Source: Candidatus Bathyarchaeota archaeon
Lineage (GTDB): Archaea; Thermoproteota; Bathyarchaeia; 40CM-2-53-6; JALHTG01
DNA length: 64,000 bases
Direction: 5' to 3'
NCBI GenBank assembly: GCA_022865705.1
Contig: JALHTG010000011.1
Span: 1 to 64,000 of the forward strand
A model generated the notes under the pieces. The model had not been told where the DNA came from, made no database searches, and worked only from the letters and a program-made list of their open reading frames with translations. Position 1 is the first letter of the stretch; each line of letters begins with the position of its first letter. Positions 18,508 to 26,812 of this stretch are shown here, piece by piece. The position numbers and the translations under genes are program-made.

Positions 18508-21500
18508 TTGAATCCCAAAAGCAAGAAGAATCTGAAGAAGCGAAGGAAGGCACACGTCAAAGGTCATGATATCCGCCGCGAGACGCTCGAACACAAGAGA
18601 ATCAAAAAAGAACCAGCTGAATCTGAGCAGACGTATCGTGACCTCGCTGATCATGCTGCTACGGGCATGGCGACGGCAGACTTGAAGGGACGTTTCACCT
18701 ATGCGAACCAAGTAATGGCTGATTTCATAGGCCACCCTGCCCGAGACCTTATCGGTCGTCCGTTCAAGGATTACATCCATCCAGAGGATCGAGGCCGAGT
18801 AACGAGTCTATTTCTCAAAGCCTTGCTGCTGCGGAGACCACTAAGGGAAGTCGAGTTACGAGCAATGGGGCCGGAGGGCAGCGTTCGCCACTTGTTGATG
18901 AGACCCTGGCCAATGCGAGCCGGTGGCAAGACAGTTGGCTTCAGTGCCGTCATGATAGATGTCACTGAACGCAAGCAGATGGAGGAAGCGCTGAAAAGTT
19001 CAGAGGAACGGCTAAGAATCTTGTTTGAATATGCACCCGATGCTTATTACCTAAACGACTTGAAAGGCATCCTCATTGATGGCAACAAAGCCGCAGAAAA
19101 AACAACAGGCTTCAAGAAGGAAGAGTTGATCGGAAAGAGTTTTCTATCGCTGAAGCTCCTGCCTCCAGAGCAAATTCCGAAAGCGGCTGCACTTTTGCTT
19201 AAGAATGCGTTGGGGCAGCCCACTGGACCGGACGAGTTCACCCTGAACAGAAAAGATGGAAATCAAGTTACAGTAGAAATAAGAACGTATCCAGTAAAGA
19301 TCAGAGACAAATTCCTTGTGCTAGGTATCGCACGTGACGTCACAGAGCGCAAGAGAATAGAACAGGAGATTCAAAGATCCAGCCGCTTCTTGGAGGAGAT
19401 GGCGAGTAGCCTGCCGGATCTCGTGTTCATCAAAGACAAGGATCTCAAATATGTGCTGGCTAGTGACGCAGCCTGCGACTTCGTCGGGAAACCTAGACAT
19501 GAGATCCTAGGCAGAACTGCACACGATATCTACCTAAGGGGGTTTGTAGACAATGTTGAAAAGACGGATAAGGACGTGTTCGAGAGAGGCGCTGTGGTAG
19601 AAGTTCCTGAGCTACTATCCAAAACTAGGGATGGACGCGCGCAAGTACTGCATACAAGGAAGGCACCGTTGAAGGATTCTCAAGGCACCGTGACTCACGT
19701 TATAGCCATCACGCGGGATATCACCGAGCGCAAGCAGATGGAGGAGGCACTGCGAGAAAGCGAAGCAAATCTGAAGGATGCTCAAGCAATTGGACGGATC
19801 GGAAGCTGGGAATTTGATGTGGAAAGCAGAGAAATCACGTGGTCCGACCAAACGTACAAGCTCTACGATCGTGATCCTGCTCTGGGCCCACCAACTGCCG
19901 AGGAAGAAGCTACCTACTACCCTCCAGAACAGGCTCTAAGACTGCGTGAATATGCACGCCAAGCTATCGAGGAAGAAAAGGATTTCAAATATGACTTGGA
20001 AACCAAGCTACCGAGCGGGAGACCCGCTTTCTATTCAGCGACAATGCACCCGATCAAGGATTCCCACGGTCGGGTCGTCAAGCTATTTGGTACTGTACAG
20101 GACATCACTGAACGTAAGCGGACGGAGGATGAGCTGAGAAGGTCGGAAGAGCGGTTTCGCAAGATCTTTCAGTCCAGCCCAATTCCGGCCACGATCACCT
20201 TGCTCAAAGGGCCTATTGTTGATGTGAATGAGGCTTGGGTACGCATGTCAGGTTATAGTCGTGAAGAAGCCATCGGCCACTCAACGATTGAACTTGGCAT
20301 GGTGCCAGATCCCGGGCAACGCGATCAAATCCTGAAAGATCTGCTGAAGAAAGGACGGCTCAGTAATATTGAGATCACAAGACGAACCAAGTCAGGTGAA
20401 CTTCGCGACCTATTGAACACGATTGAGCTAGTTGAGCTAGACGGTCAAAAACGCATACTCAACATGCAGGTCGACATCACCGAACGCAAGCAAATGGAGA
20501 AGGAGCTTAGACGTCACTCTGAGAACCTAGAGAAGCTGGTGGAAGAACGTACTCATGACCTTAGGGAATCGGAGCAGAAGTTTAGACGCATCTACAATGC
20601 TTCCTTGGAGGCTATCTACACAACGAGTCTTGGGGGAGAAATAGTCGACATGAATCCGGCAGGCGTTTCCATGCTCGGGTTCGATAGCCTTGATGAACTC
20701 AAAAAAGTGAACATTGAAAGTCTGTATGTTAACCTAGAGAACCGAAAAAGACTCATCGAGCTTGCAGGCAAAGGCCCTGTAAGAGGCTTTGAAGTGCAGT
20801 TTAAGCGAAAAGACGGAGAAAGAATCGACGCCATCATAAATTGCCACCCGCTGAAAGATCAACAGGGCAGAATCACAGCGCTCCAAGGCGCCATCATAGA
20901 CATAACTGAACGTAGACACATGGAGCGGCTAAGGGACGAGTTCGTAGCCGATGTCACCGATGAACTATTGACGCCTCTAGTCTCAATGAAGGGCTACGTA
21001 GACTACGTTCTCAAAAAGAAAGAGGGTTCACTACCAGAAGACACCGTGAGCAGCCTGCAAGCCGTAAAGAGAAATACTGATCGTCTTCTCGATCTCACCA
21101 ATGCCCTAGTGGACATTCGTCGAATGGAGTCTGGAAGACTCCCCCTGAACTTGGAACCTCTGAACTTCCGAGAGATCGTAGAACAATGCGTCGGAGAGGC
21201 TCAACCCCTGACTTCCAAGAAACAGAGCCTTCGTGCAGAGCTCCCGGAAGGGCCTCTGCCAATCCGAGGGCACCCTGCTAGACTCAGCCAAGTCTTGATG
21301 AATCTTCTCAGCAACGCCGTGAAGTACACACCTGAAGGCGAAATAATCCTTCGTGTCAAAGCAATGGAGAATGCCATCGAAGTTCAGGTGTCTGACACAG
21401 GTATCGGAATCAAGAAGGAGGACTTGCTGAGAGTCTTCGAACCATTTGCAGCCATCAAGAAGCCTACATATGTGAAAGGTGCAGGCCTGGGTCTGAGCAT

Positions 21501-21612
21501 AACGAAAGGCTTGGTTGAAGCTCACGGAGGGAAGATCTGGGCAGAGTCTCCTGGGGAAGGAAAAGGAGCCACGTTCACATTCACTCTACCTAGACGAAAA
21601 GAGAATGATTAG
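18508..21612 (+). CDS. Multi-PAS sensor histidine kinase with Asp in place of the H-box His
   Basis: Five to six PAS modules each ending DITERKQMEE; FVADVTDELLTPL H-box; NAVKYTPEG, VSDTGIGI and GAGLGLSITKGL ATPase boxes. Confidence 0.9.
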   Translation: MNPKSKKNLKKRRKAHVKGHDIRRETLEHKRIKKEPAESEQTYRDLADHAATGMATADLKGRFTYANQVMADFIGHPARDLIGRPFKDYIHPEDRGRVTSLFLKALLLRRPLREVELRAMGPEGSVRHLLMRPWPMRAGGKTVGFSAVMIDVTERKQMEEALKSSEERLRILFEYAPDAYYLNDLKGILIDGNKAAEKTTGFKKEELIGKSFLSLKLLPPEQIPKAAALLLKNALGQPTGPDEFTLNRKDGNQVTVEIRTYPVKIRDKFLVLGIARDVTERKRIEQEIQRSSRFLEEMASSLPDLVFIKDKDLKYVLASDAACDFVGKPRHEILGRTAHDIYLRGFVDNVEKTDKDVFERGAVVEVPELLSKTRDGRAQVLHTRKAPLKDSQGTVTHVIAITRDITERKQMEEALRESEANLKDAQAIGRIGSWEFDVESREITWSDQTYKLYDRDPALGPPTAEEEATYYPPEQALRLREYARQAIEEEKDFKYDLETKLPSGRPAFYSATMHPIKDSHGRVVKLFGTVQDITERKRTEDELRRSEERFRKIFQSSPIPATITLLKGPIVDVNEAWVRMSGYSREEAIGHSTIELGMVPDPGQRDQILKDLLKKGRLSNIEITRRTKSGELRDLLNTIELVELDGQKRILNMQVDITERKQMEKELRRHSENLEKLVEERTHDLRESEQKFRRIYNASLEAIYTTSLGGEIVDMNPAGVSMLGFDSLDELKKVNIESLYVNLENRKRLIELAGKGPVRGFEVQFKRKDGERIDAIINCHPLKDQQGRITALQGAIIDITERRHMERLRDEFVADVTDELLTPLVSMKGYVDYVLKKKEGSLPEDTVSSLQAVKRNTDRLLDLTNALVDIRRMESGRLPLNLEPLNFREIVEQCVGEAQPLTSKKQSLRAELPEGPLPIRGHPARLSQVLMNLLSNAVKYTPEGEIILRVKAMENAIEVQVSDTGIGIKKEDLLRVFEPFAAIKKPTYVKGAGLGLSITKGLVEAHGGKIWAESPGEGKGATFTFTLPRRKEND

Positions 21613-21614
21613 CA

Positions 21615-22487
21615 TTGCCGGACAAGATTCTGATTGTAGATGATGAGCCTGACATACTCAACCTGGTCAGACTAATCTTGGAAAGGAATCGTTTTCGAGT
21701 GGTTTCGGTTTCCGATGGAGAGGAGGCGCTACGGAAGACAGAGGCTGAGATGCCTGATCTCATCTTTCTGGATCTAGTGATGCCGGGCAAGAGCGGTCTG
21801 GAAGTCTGCAAGATCCTCAAAGGTCAGCCGAAGACGAAGCACATACCAGTCGTAATGTTCTCTGCTCTTGGCCGAGATGTTGATCGAAAGCTGAGTGCGG
21901 AGGTGGGGGCTGACGGTCACTTCACCAAACCCTTCACCCCTGAAAGCCTAACAACAGAAGTGAGGAAACACCTTGATCAAGCGAGATCAGCGAAGTTCTC
22001 CAAGCGGCTAGGAGTTGAACACAGCAAACTGCAGGGGAAGAAGTTTCTTCTCGAGTATGATCCTTCTACGCCCTATGAGAGGTTGGTCAGAGATTTCGCT
22101 ATGGAATGTGCGGCTCACAATGAAACGGTCATCGTCTTAACGAAAAGAGGAAGCACGGTCTGTCAAGCTCTTGAAGGCGAGAAAGGTGTGGAGCTCGTTG
22201 AGGTAACGACCGATCTGATGCTCTCACCGATCATCGAGAAGCATCGTGAGGGATCTCTGGGCATAGTCTACGACAGTCTCACCGACGTGGCCTTATCAGC
22301 AAGTGCGCAAGCTGCTTACAAGTTTGCGCAGAACGCGATCCAGTTGCTGGCTGACCCGCGAATAACTGCAGTCTTCCTCTTCAACCCTGCGGCTCATGAC
22401 CAGAAAGACGTGTACAGTTTGAGGGGGCTTTTCAGCAGTCAGATGGCTTACGGAAAGCAGGGAATAACTGACATCAAGATTGCGTGA
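21615..22487 (+). CDS. Response regulator with C-terminal ~150-aa alpha/beta domain (DUF835/KaiC-like output domain, tentative)
   Basis: Receiver ILIVDDEPDILNL…FLDLVMPGKSG…HFTKPFTPE plus extra domain KKFLLEYDPSTPYERLVRDFAMECAAHNETVIVLTKRGS. Confidence 0.8.
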   Translation: MPDKILIVDDEPDILNLVRLILERNRFRVVSVSDGEEALRKTEAEMPDLIFLDLVMPGKSGLEVCKILKGQPKTKHIPVVMFSALGRDVDRKLSAEVGADGHFTKPFTPESLTTEVRKHLDQARSAKFSKRLGVEHSKLQGKKFLLEYDPSTPYERLVRDFAMECAAHNETVIVLTKRGSTVCQALEGEKGVELVEVTTDLMLSPIIEKHREGSLGIVYDSLTDVALSASAQAAYKFAQNAIQLLADPRITAVFLFNPAAHDQKDVYSLRGLFSSQMAYGKQGITDIKIA

Positions 22488-22523
22488 CGTCAATTTCTCC
22501 GGTAACTCCTTTCGGTTGGGTTC

Positions 22524-22700
22524 TTAGTGATTGTATTCGTTTAGGCATGCTTCGGGTTTCGTGATGATTGGCTGCAGATCTGGGTCGCGAGAGCGCTCGT
22601 CGAGAACATAAGCCTTCTTCAGCTCCTTCATGAGTTCACCTGGAGAATCCGGTAGCGCGCGCAATGCTTTCAATGCAGTTTTCTCAGGTTCTGCTAGCAT
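22524..22700 (-). CDS. 58-aa ORF MLAEPEKTALKALRALPDSPGELMKELKKAYVLDERSRDPDLQPIITKPEACLNEYNH
   Basis: ATG to TAA, protein-like composition; below ORF-track cutoff; contains a GCGCGCGC octamer. Confidence 0.4.
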   Translation of the reverse strand: MLAEPEKTALKALRALPDSPGELMKELKKAYVLDERSRDPDLQPIITKPEACLNEYNH

Positions 22701-22767
22701 AACGGCTCATCTAAACCACTGTTAACCAACGGTGCACGAAAGGAGGCGAAAACGGTCGAATGGGTGC

Positions 22768-23322
22768 CTATCGTTGTCTTACCTTTCTTTGCATGACTTT
22801 CAACAGAGGAAGAATGTTCGCTCTTTCGGCAATGCGGTATAGATAGGGGAAGTCCAGTTTTGCGTTCATGTTTCCTAAGATACCGACGACATCGTATTCA
22901 TCTTGAGCCCTTCTATCATTTCTTGAGAGTTTGTTGACTATCAAATCCTCAGGCCCAATTGCCCAGAGATCATGTTTTCCAATCTTGAGCTTCTCCCTTC
23001 TGCGAAGACACTCCTCATCGATAGTGATTCCATCAGGTTTGAGCCAGACTTCAATTTCGACGACGGCCTTTGTGTCAGTCACGACAAAGTATGGCGTTCC
23101 TCGTGAGAAGGAGGATACTTGGAAACCCGCGTTTTCTAACTCCTTCTTGAGTTGCATTGGGTCCGATAGTTTCATGGCAATGGCGACATCTATGTCAGCA
23201 GTAGTCCTGATAACGCCGTAAAGGGGTAATGCGTAGCCACCGATCAGCATATAGTCTACGTGCAGTCTGTCAAATACTTGCGTCAGATTTCGTAGAGTTT
23301 CGGATATTGAGGGCAAGTTCAT
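22768..23322 (-). CDS. Nucleotidyltransferase (AbiEii/DUF6036-type)
   Basis: MLIGGYALPLYGVIRTTADIDVAI … GPEDLIVNKLSRNDRRAQDEYDV. Confidence 0.8.
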   Translation of the reverse strand: MNLPSISETLRNLTQVFDRLHVDYMLIGGYALPLYGVIRTTADIDVAIAMKLSDPMQLKKELENAGFQVSSFSRGTPYFVVTDTKAVVEIEVWLKPDGITIDEECLRRREKLKIGKHDLWAIGPEDLIVNKLSRNDRRAQDEYDVVGILGNMNAKLDFPYLYRIAERANILPLLKVMQRKVRQR

Positions 23323-23674
23323 TCATCTCTAGGAAGCGCTCGTAGGGATCAATACCGGCAGCAATCATCCTCTTTCTCAATCTCACCTGTTCCAGCGCAC
23401 TGCGTATGTCGTTCTCATTCACTTTGAGCATCATTGCATTGACCGAACGTAACTTGTCGAGTATTACAACACCTGTCGGAGATAGTGTGACGATTTTCTT
23501 CGGCCTGCCTCGGCCGTTTGGAGATTCTGTCAGCTCTAAAGTGCCAGATCGCTCGAACTCTTTTATGATGCGCATGTTGCTTGTGTGACTTCCACCGAGA
23601 CTTCTGAGAACCTGACGTACGCCAAAATGGTTATTGGAGCAGAGTTCTAGCAACCGAATCTCCGATTCGAACAT
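23270..23674 (-). CDS. Winged-helix transcriptional regulator overlapping the nucleotidyltransferase gene
   Basis: wHTH SNMRIIKEFERSGTLELTESPNGRGRPKKIVTLSPTG; 53-bp overlap with the downstream gene. Confidence 0.65.
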   Translation of the reverse strand: MFESEIRLLELCSNNHFGVRQVLRSLGGSHTSNMRIIKEFERSGTLELTESPNGRGRPKKIVTLSPTGVVILDKLRSVNAMMLKVNENDIRSALEQVRLRKRMIAAGIDPYERFLEMNELALNIRNSTKSDASI

Positions 23675-23885
23675 GTATCTTCATCCTTTTTGTTCCCGAA
23701 AAGGGGAACAAAATATATAAGAATTTCTCCGATACCCTCTGACCTGACCGCAACTGACAAGGTAGCGCCCGCGCTGCAATTATGCAACAACCTAGTGCGT
23801 TGAAATCTACTACAGACTAAAGATTCGACTATTTCAAAGAAAAAGGACGGTGGTCTGTGCTGCGAGCTCCGGTGCACGGAGTGAT

Positions 23886-24212
23886 TCAGGCTCTTACCTG
23901 AATCACTTGGGGGCGGCCTATCAGTTCCTCGAGTTGAGTGGCGACAAGTTGCTGCAAGAGCTTCTTTGCTCTACTCGTGAGTTTGTAGAATCGTACATCG
24001 CTCAAAGATTCCGAAAGTGGCGGCACCTTAGTGACGACATCGTCTTGCTCTAGTTGTTGCAGAATCTCTTGAACCTCTGTCTTCTCTACTCCAGACTTCC
24101 AGGATATGTCGCTGGCAGACACGGGCTCCCCCATCTCATCTATTGTCAGTATTACTTTGACCTTGTTTCCAACTATATTCGGCAATTGTTTCTCACCCCC
24201 GTTCTTCGCCAA
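23886..24212 (-). CDS. Winged-helix DNA-binding protein, TTG start directly after the GDH stop (TAATTG)
   Basis: VKVILTIDEMGEPVSASDISWKSGVEKTEVQEILQQLEQDDVVTKV. Confidence 0.6.
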   Translation of the reverse strand: MAKNGGEKQLPNIVGNKVKVILTIDEMGEPVSASDISWKSGVEKTEVQEILQQLEQDDVVTKVPPLSESLSDVRFYKLTSRAKKLLQQLVATQLEELIGRPQVIQVRA

Positions 24213-25421
24213 TTATGTTTGCACCATTGCCTCGGCTACTCGCTCCATTGCTATGTCTAAGGCAACGACTCTGGGCATCGTTCCAGTCTCCAGACATCGG
24301 TCTAACACAAGCACCGCGTTCTTCCTGATCTTTGAGTCAATCAGAGCAAAGGCTTCGTCAACGTTCTGTCCCTTGTATTCGGCATATGAACCAATGACAC
24401 CGCCTGCGTTCACCAAGAAATCAGGAAAGGTCACGATTCCCTTCCTGTAGAGATATCGCTCAGCCTCGCTGGTCGTAGGATTGTTTGCTGCCTCGAAGAC
24501 TGCTTTCGTCCTAAGGCGGGGCGCCGTCTCCATTGTTATTACATTGCCAACAGCCGCAGGAACGAAGACGTCGCATTCTACATCAAAAATACTGTCTCTA
24601 GGTATCTTTTCTGCATCTTTGTAGCACGCGATCGATTGAGCCTCGTTCTTGGCATAAGCGAATTTCGCCGCACTGCTGATGTCTATGCCTTTCTCGTTGA
24701 ATATCCCTGACCAGTAGTCGCATATCGCCACGACTCGCGCTCCTCTGGAGTACAGAAATTTCGCGAGTTCTGATCCCACGTTACCGAAACCTTGAATGGC
24801 CACAGTCAGATCGTGCAACGATTCAGGTAGATGCATCTCTCCCTTAGCTCGATCAAGCAAGGCCTCAATCGAAACGCAGACTCCGAACCCTGTCGTCCCT
24901 GTTTCATGCGGGATACCCCCCAGATGCTCAGGCTTACCTGTCGCAGCTCTGAGATCGCCAACTTCATTGACAAAGGCTTCGATCTCCTTCTCACCCACAT
25001 TCATGTCCGGTGCACTAACCCAGTGGCTCGGGACGTATGGTGCTACGGCCCGCGCGAACGATCGCATGACTTGGATCCTATTCGCCTTGAATGGATCGGC
25101 GCGTATCCCCGCCTTGGCACCTCCGAATGGCAGATCTGACAGAGCGCACTTCCACGTCATGGTTCTGGCCAAGCCAAACACCATTCTGGCCGTTACGTCT
25201 GCAGCTATTCTCATGCCTCCTTTGCCTGGTCCCCTTGCCGTGTTGTCAATCACCAGTATGCCTTGCACGCCTGTCTTTGGATCATAGGTGTGAAGGACCT
25301 TCTCAGGCCCCCACTTGTCTGGAAAAGCAGACACATCGACTTGCTCGAGAAGTTCTTTGGCCTTGTACTCCGCAGTTTCCTGAAGAACTACTTTCATCCT
25401 GCTCAGGTATCCTTCCTCCAT
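24213..25421 (-). CDS. gdhA: Glu/Leu/Phe/Val dehydrogenase (glutamate dehydrogenase)
   Basis: GGMRIAADVT, MTWKCALSDLPFGGAKAGIRADP, VAIQGFGNVGSELA. Confidence 0.93.
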   Translation of the reverse strand: MEEGYLSRMKVVLQETAEYKAKELLEQVDVSAFPDKWGPEKVLHTYDPKTGVQGILVIDNTARGPGKGGMRIAADVTARMVFGLARTMTWKCALSDLPFGGAKAGIRADPFKANRIQVMRSFARAVAPYVPSHWVSAPDMNVGEKEIEAFVNEVGDLRAATGKPEHLGGIPHETGTTGFGVCVSIEALLDRAKGEMHLPESLHDLTVAIQGFGNVGSELAKFLYSRGARVVAICDYWSGIFNEKGIDISSAAKFAYAKNEAQSIACYKDAEKIPRDSIFDVECDVFVPAAVGNVITMETAPRLRTKAVFEAANNPTTSEAERYLYRKGIVTFPDFLVNAGGVIGSYAEYKGQNVDEAFALIDSKIRKNAVLVLDRCLETGTMPRVVALDIAMERVAEAMVQT

Positions 25422-25612
25422 CTCCTAGGCGCAGAGGATGAGGGTTCACGCCAATAAACCCCAATTACAAAATTTCGACCGAAAATGCGCAAAATGCACA
25501 CCACACATGCCTCATCACGTTCACTATTTTGACCAGAGAACCCTCAAAACGACGACATTATCCTTATAATTTGGACTGGAAAGAAGCTAATCATGGTACT
25601 AGATGGCCTATG

Positions 25613-26758
25613 ACTGTGTCCAATTTGATAGCGATGGCTCGGCCGTCTTCATCAGATTTGATAGAAGATGAGACGAACCTTCTCTTGCTAAGAAGCCTCG
25701 TATCAGGGGAGTCGGTCAGTGTAAATGTCAGCGCCTTATCCGAGAGGACGAAGAAACATCGAAACACTCTAAGGAATGCTCTCACAGAACTCTTAGAGCG
25801 CAAGGTTGTGAATCTTCCTGTTTGCCCTTTCATGGGGCTCTACAGAGAATATCCGCTATTGGTGGTTGTTCGCGCTGATCTACCTCATGAGAAACGTGTC
25901 CATGATTGGGTTACCAATGACAAGCAGATATTCGCAGCCTACTGGTCGAGGCATGAAGAGTACAATACGCTACTGTTCATCTACCATAGGGATGTCCTCG
26001 CATATCAACTGTGGAGAGAATCTCTCACGGAAGAAGGCAAGATTCCTTCAAGAGACAGTAGGTTCCCTTCAAGCTCTATCTATGTTTCCAATCAACTGAT
26101 GTTGAAATATGATCCCAGTGCCGCGATTGGTCTGATGGAAACTGAGTTACACCAAAAGGGAAAGATCGAGATCAACGGATTAGTCATCGACGAACTGCGT
26201 TTGGACATTCTTAAGCACTTGGTATCGGGAGGGGTCTTCAAGATAAACGAGAATCTATTGAGCAGAGAACTTCAGATTCATAGAAAGACTGTGACTAGGC
26301 GCACTGATGAACTTCTCAGAGACGGATGGATACTGGAGCCAGTATGTAGATTCCCTGACCTGCTTTGCCCACCGAACTATGTCTTAGCTTACTCGATGGT
26401 GGAAATAAGAAAAGGTCGGGACAGAGTCACCGCTGCGCTACAGAGTGATCCACACGTGTCAATGGCGATGCGAGTCAGCATCGGCGGCTACAATGTTCTT
26501 CTCTTCAGTGCTCATCCAGATATATCGGAGCACATGGAGTGGGAGCAGTCCCTGAGCAGACGTTTTCCTGGATGCATAGGGCATGTAGACATCACTTATC
26601 TTTCTCCTAGGACGAAAATGCTGATAGATCAACAGAAGGTCTCGTTGGGTATCATCGAAGAGAAGCTTTCCCGCACAAGAGGAAAGAAGCTGAGAAAGCC
26701 CATCAGCCAATTGCCAGCCACACGCAGGCCGGCCGGCGCGCGTGCTTTGCGATGCTAA
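25613..26758 (+). CDS. Putative transcriptional regulator with tandem HTH/Lrp-like halves (ORF track start 25529)
   Basis: HTH SALSERTKKHRNTLRNALTELLERKVV and SRELQIHRKTVTRRTDELLRDGWI; two effector-like halves. Confidence 0.6.
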   Translation, partial: TVSNLIAMARPSSSDLIEDETNLLLLRSLVSGESVSVNVSALSERTKKHRNTLRNALTELLERKVVNLPVCPFMGLYREYPLLVVVRADLPHEKRVHDWVTNDKQIFAAYWSRHEEYNTLLFIYHRDVLAYQLWRESLTEEGKIPSRDSRFPSSSIYVSNQLMLKYDPSAAIGLMETELHQKGKIEINGLVIDELRLDILKHLVSGGVFKINENLLSRELQIHRKTVTRRTDELLRDGWILEPVCRFPDLLCPPNYVLAYSMVEIRKGRDRVTAALQSDPHVSMAMRVSIGGYNVLLFSAHPDISEHMEWEQSLSRRFPGCIGHVDITYLSPRTKMLIDQQKVSLGIIEEKLSRTRGKKLRKPISQLPATRRPAGARALRC

Positions 26759-26812
26759 GGTAGACGCTCAGATCACGCCTGTGCTCAACGGTCAGCCTTG
26801 ACGATACGCAAG

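Noticed and set aside
24796-25441. 163-aa and other plus-strand ORFs opposite glutamate dehydrogenase
   Set aside because: Shadow ORFs of a well-conserved gene on the minus strand.
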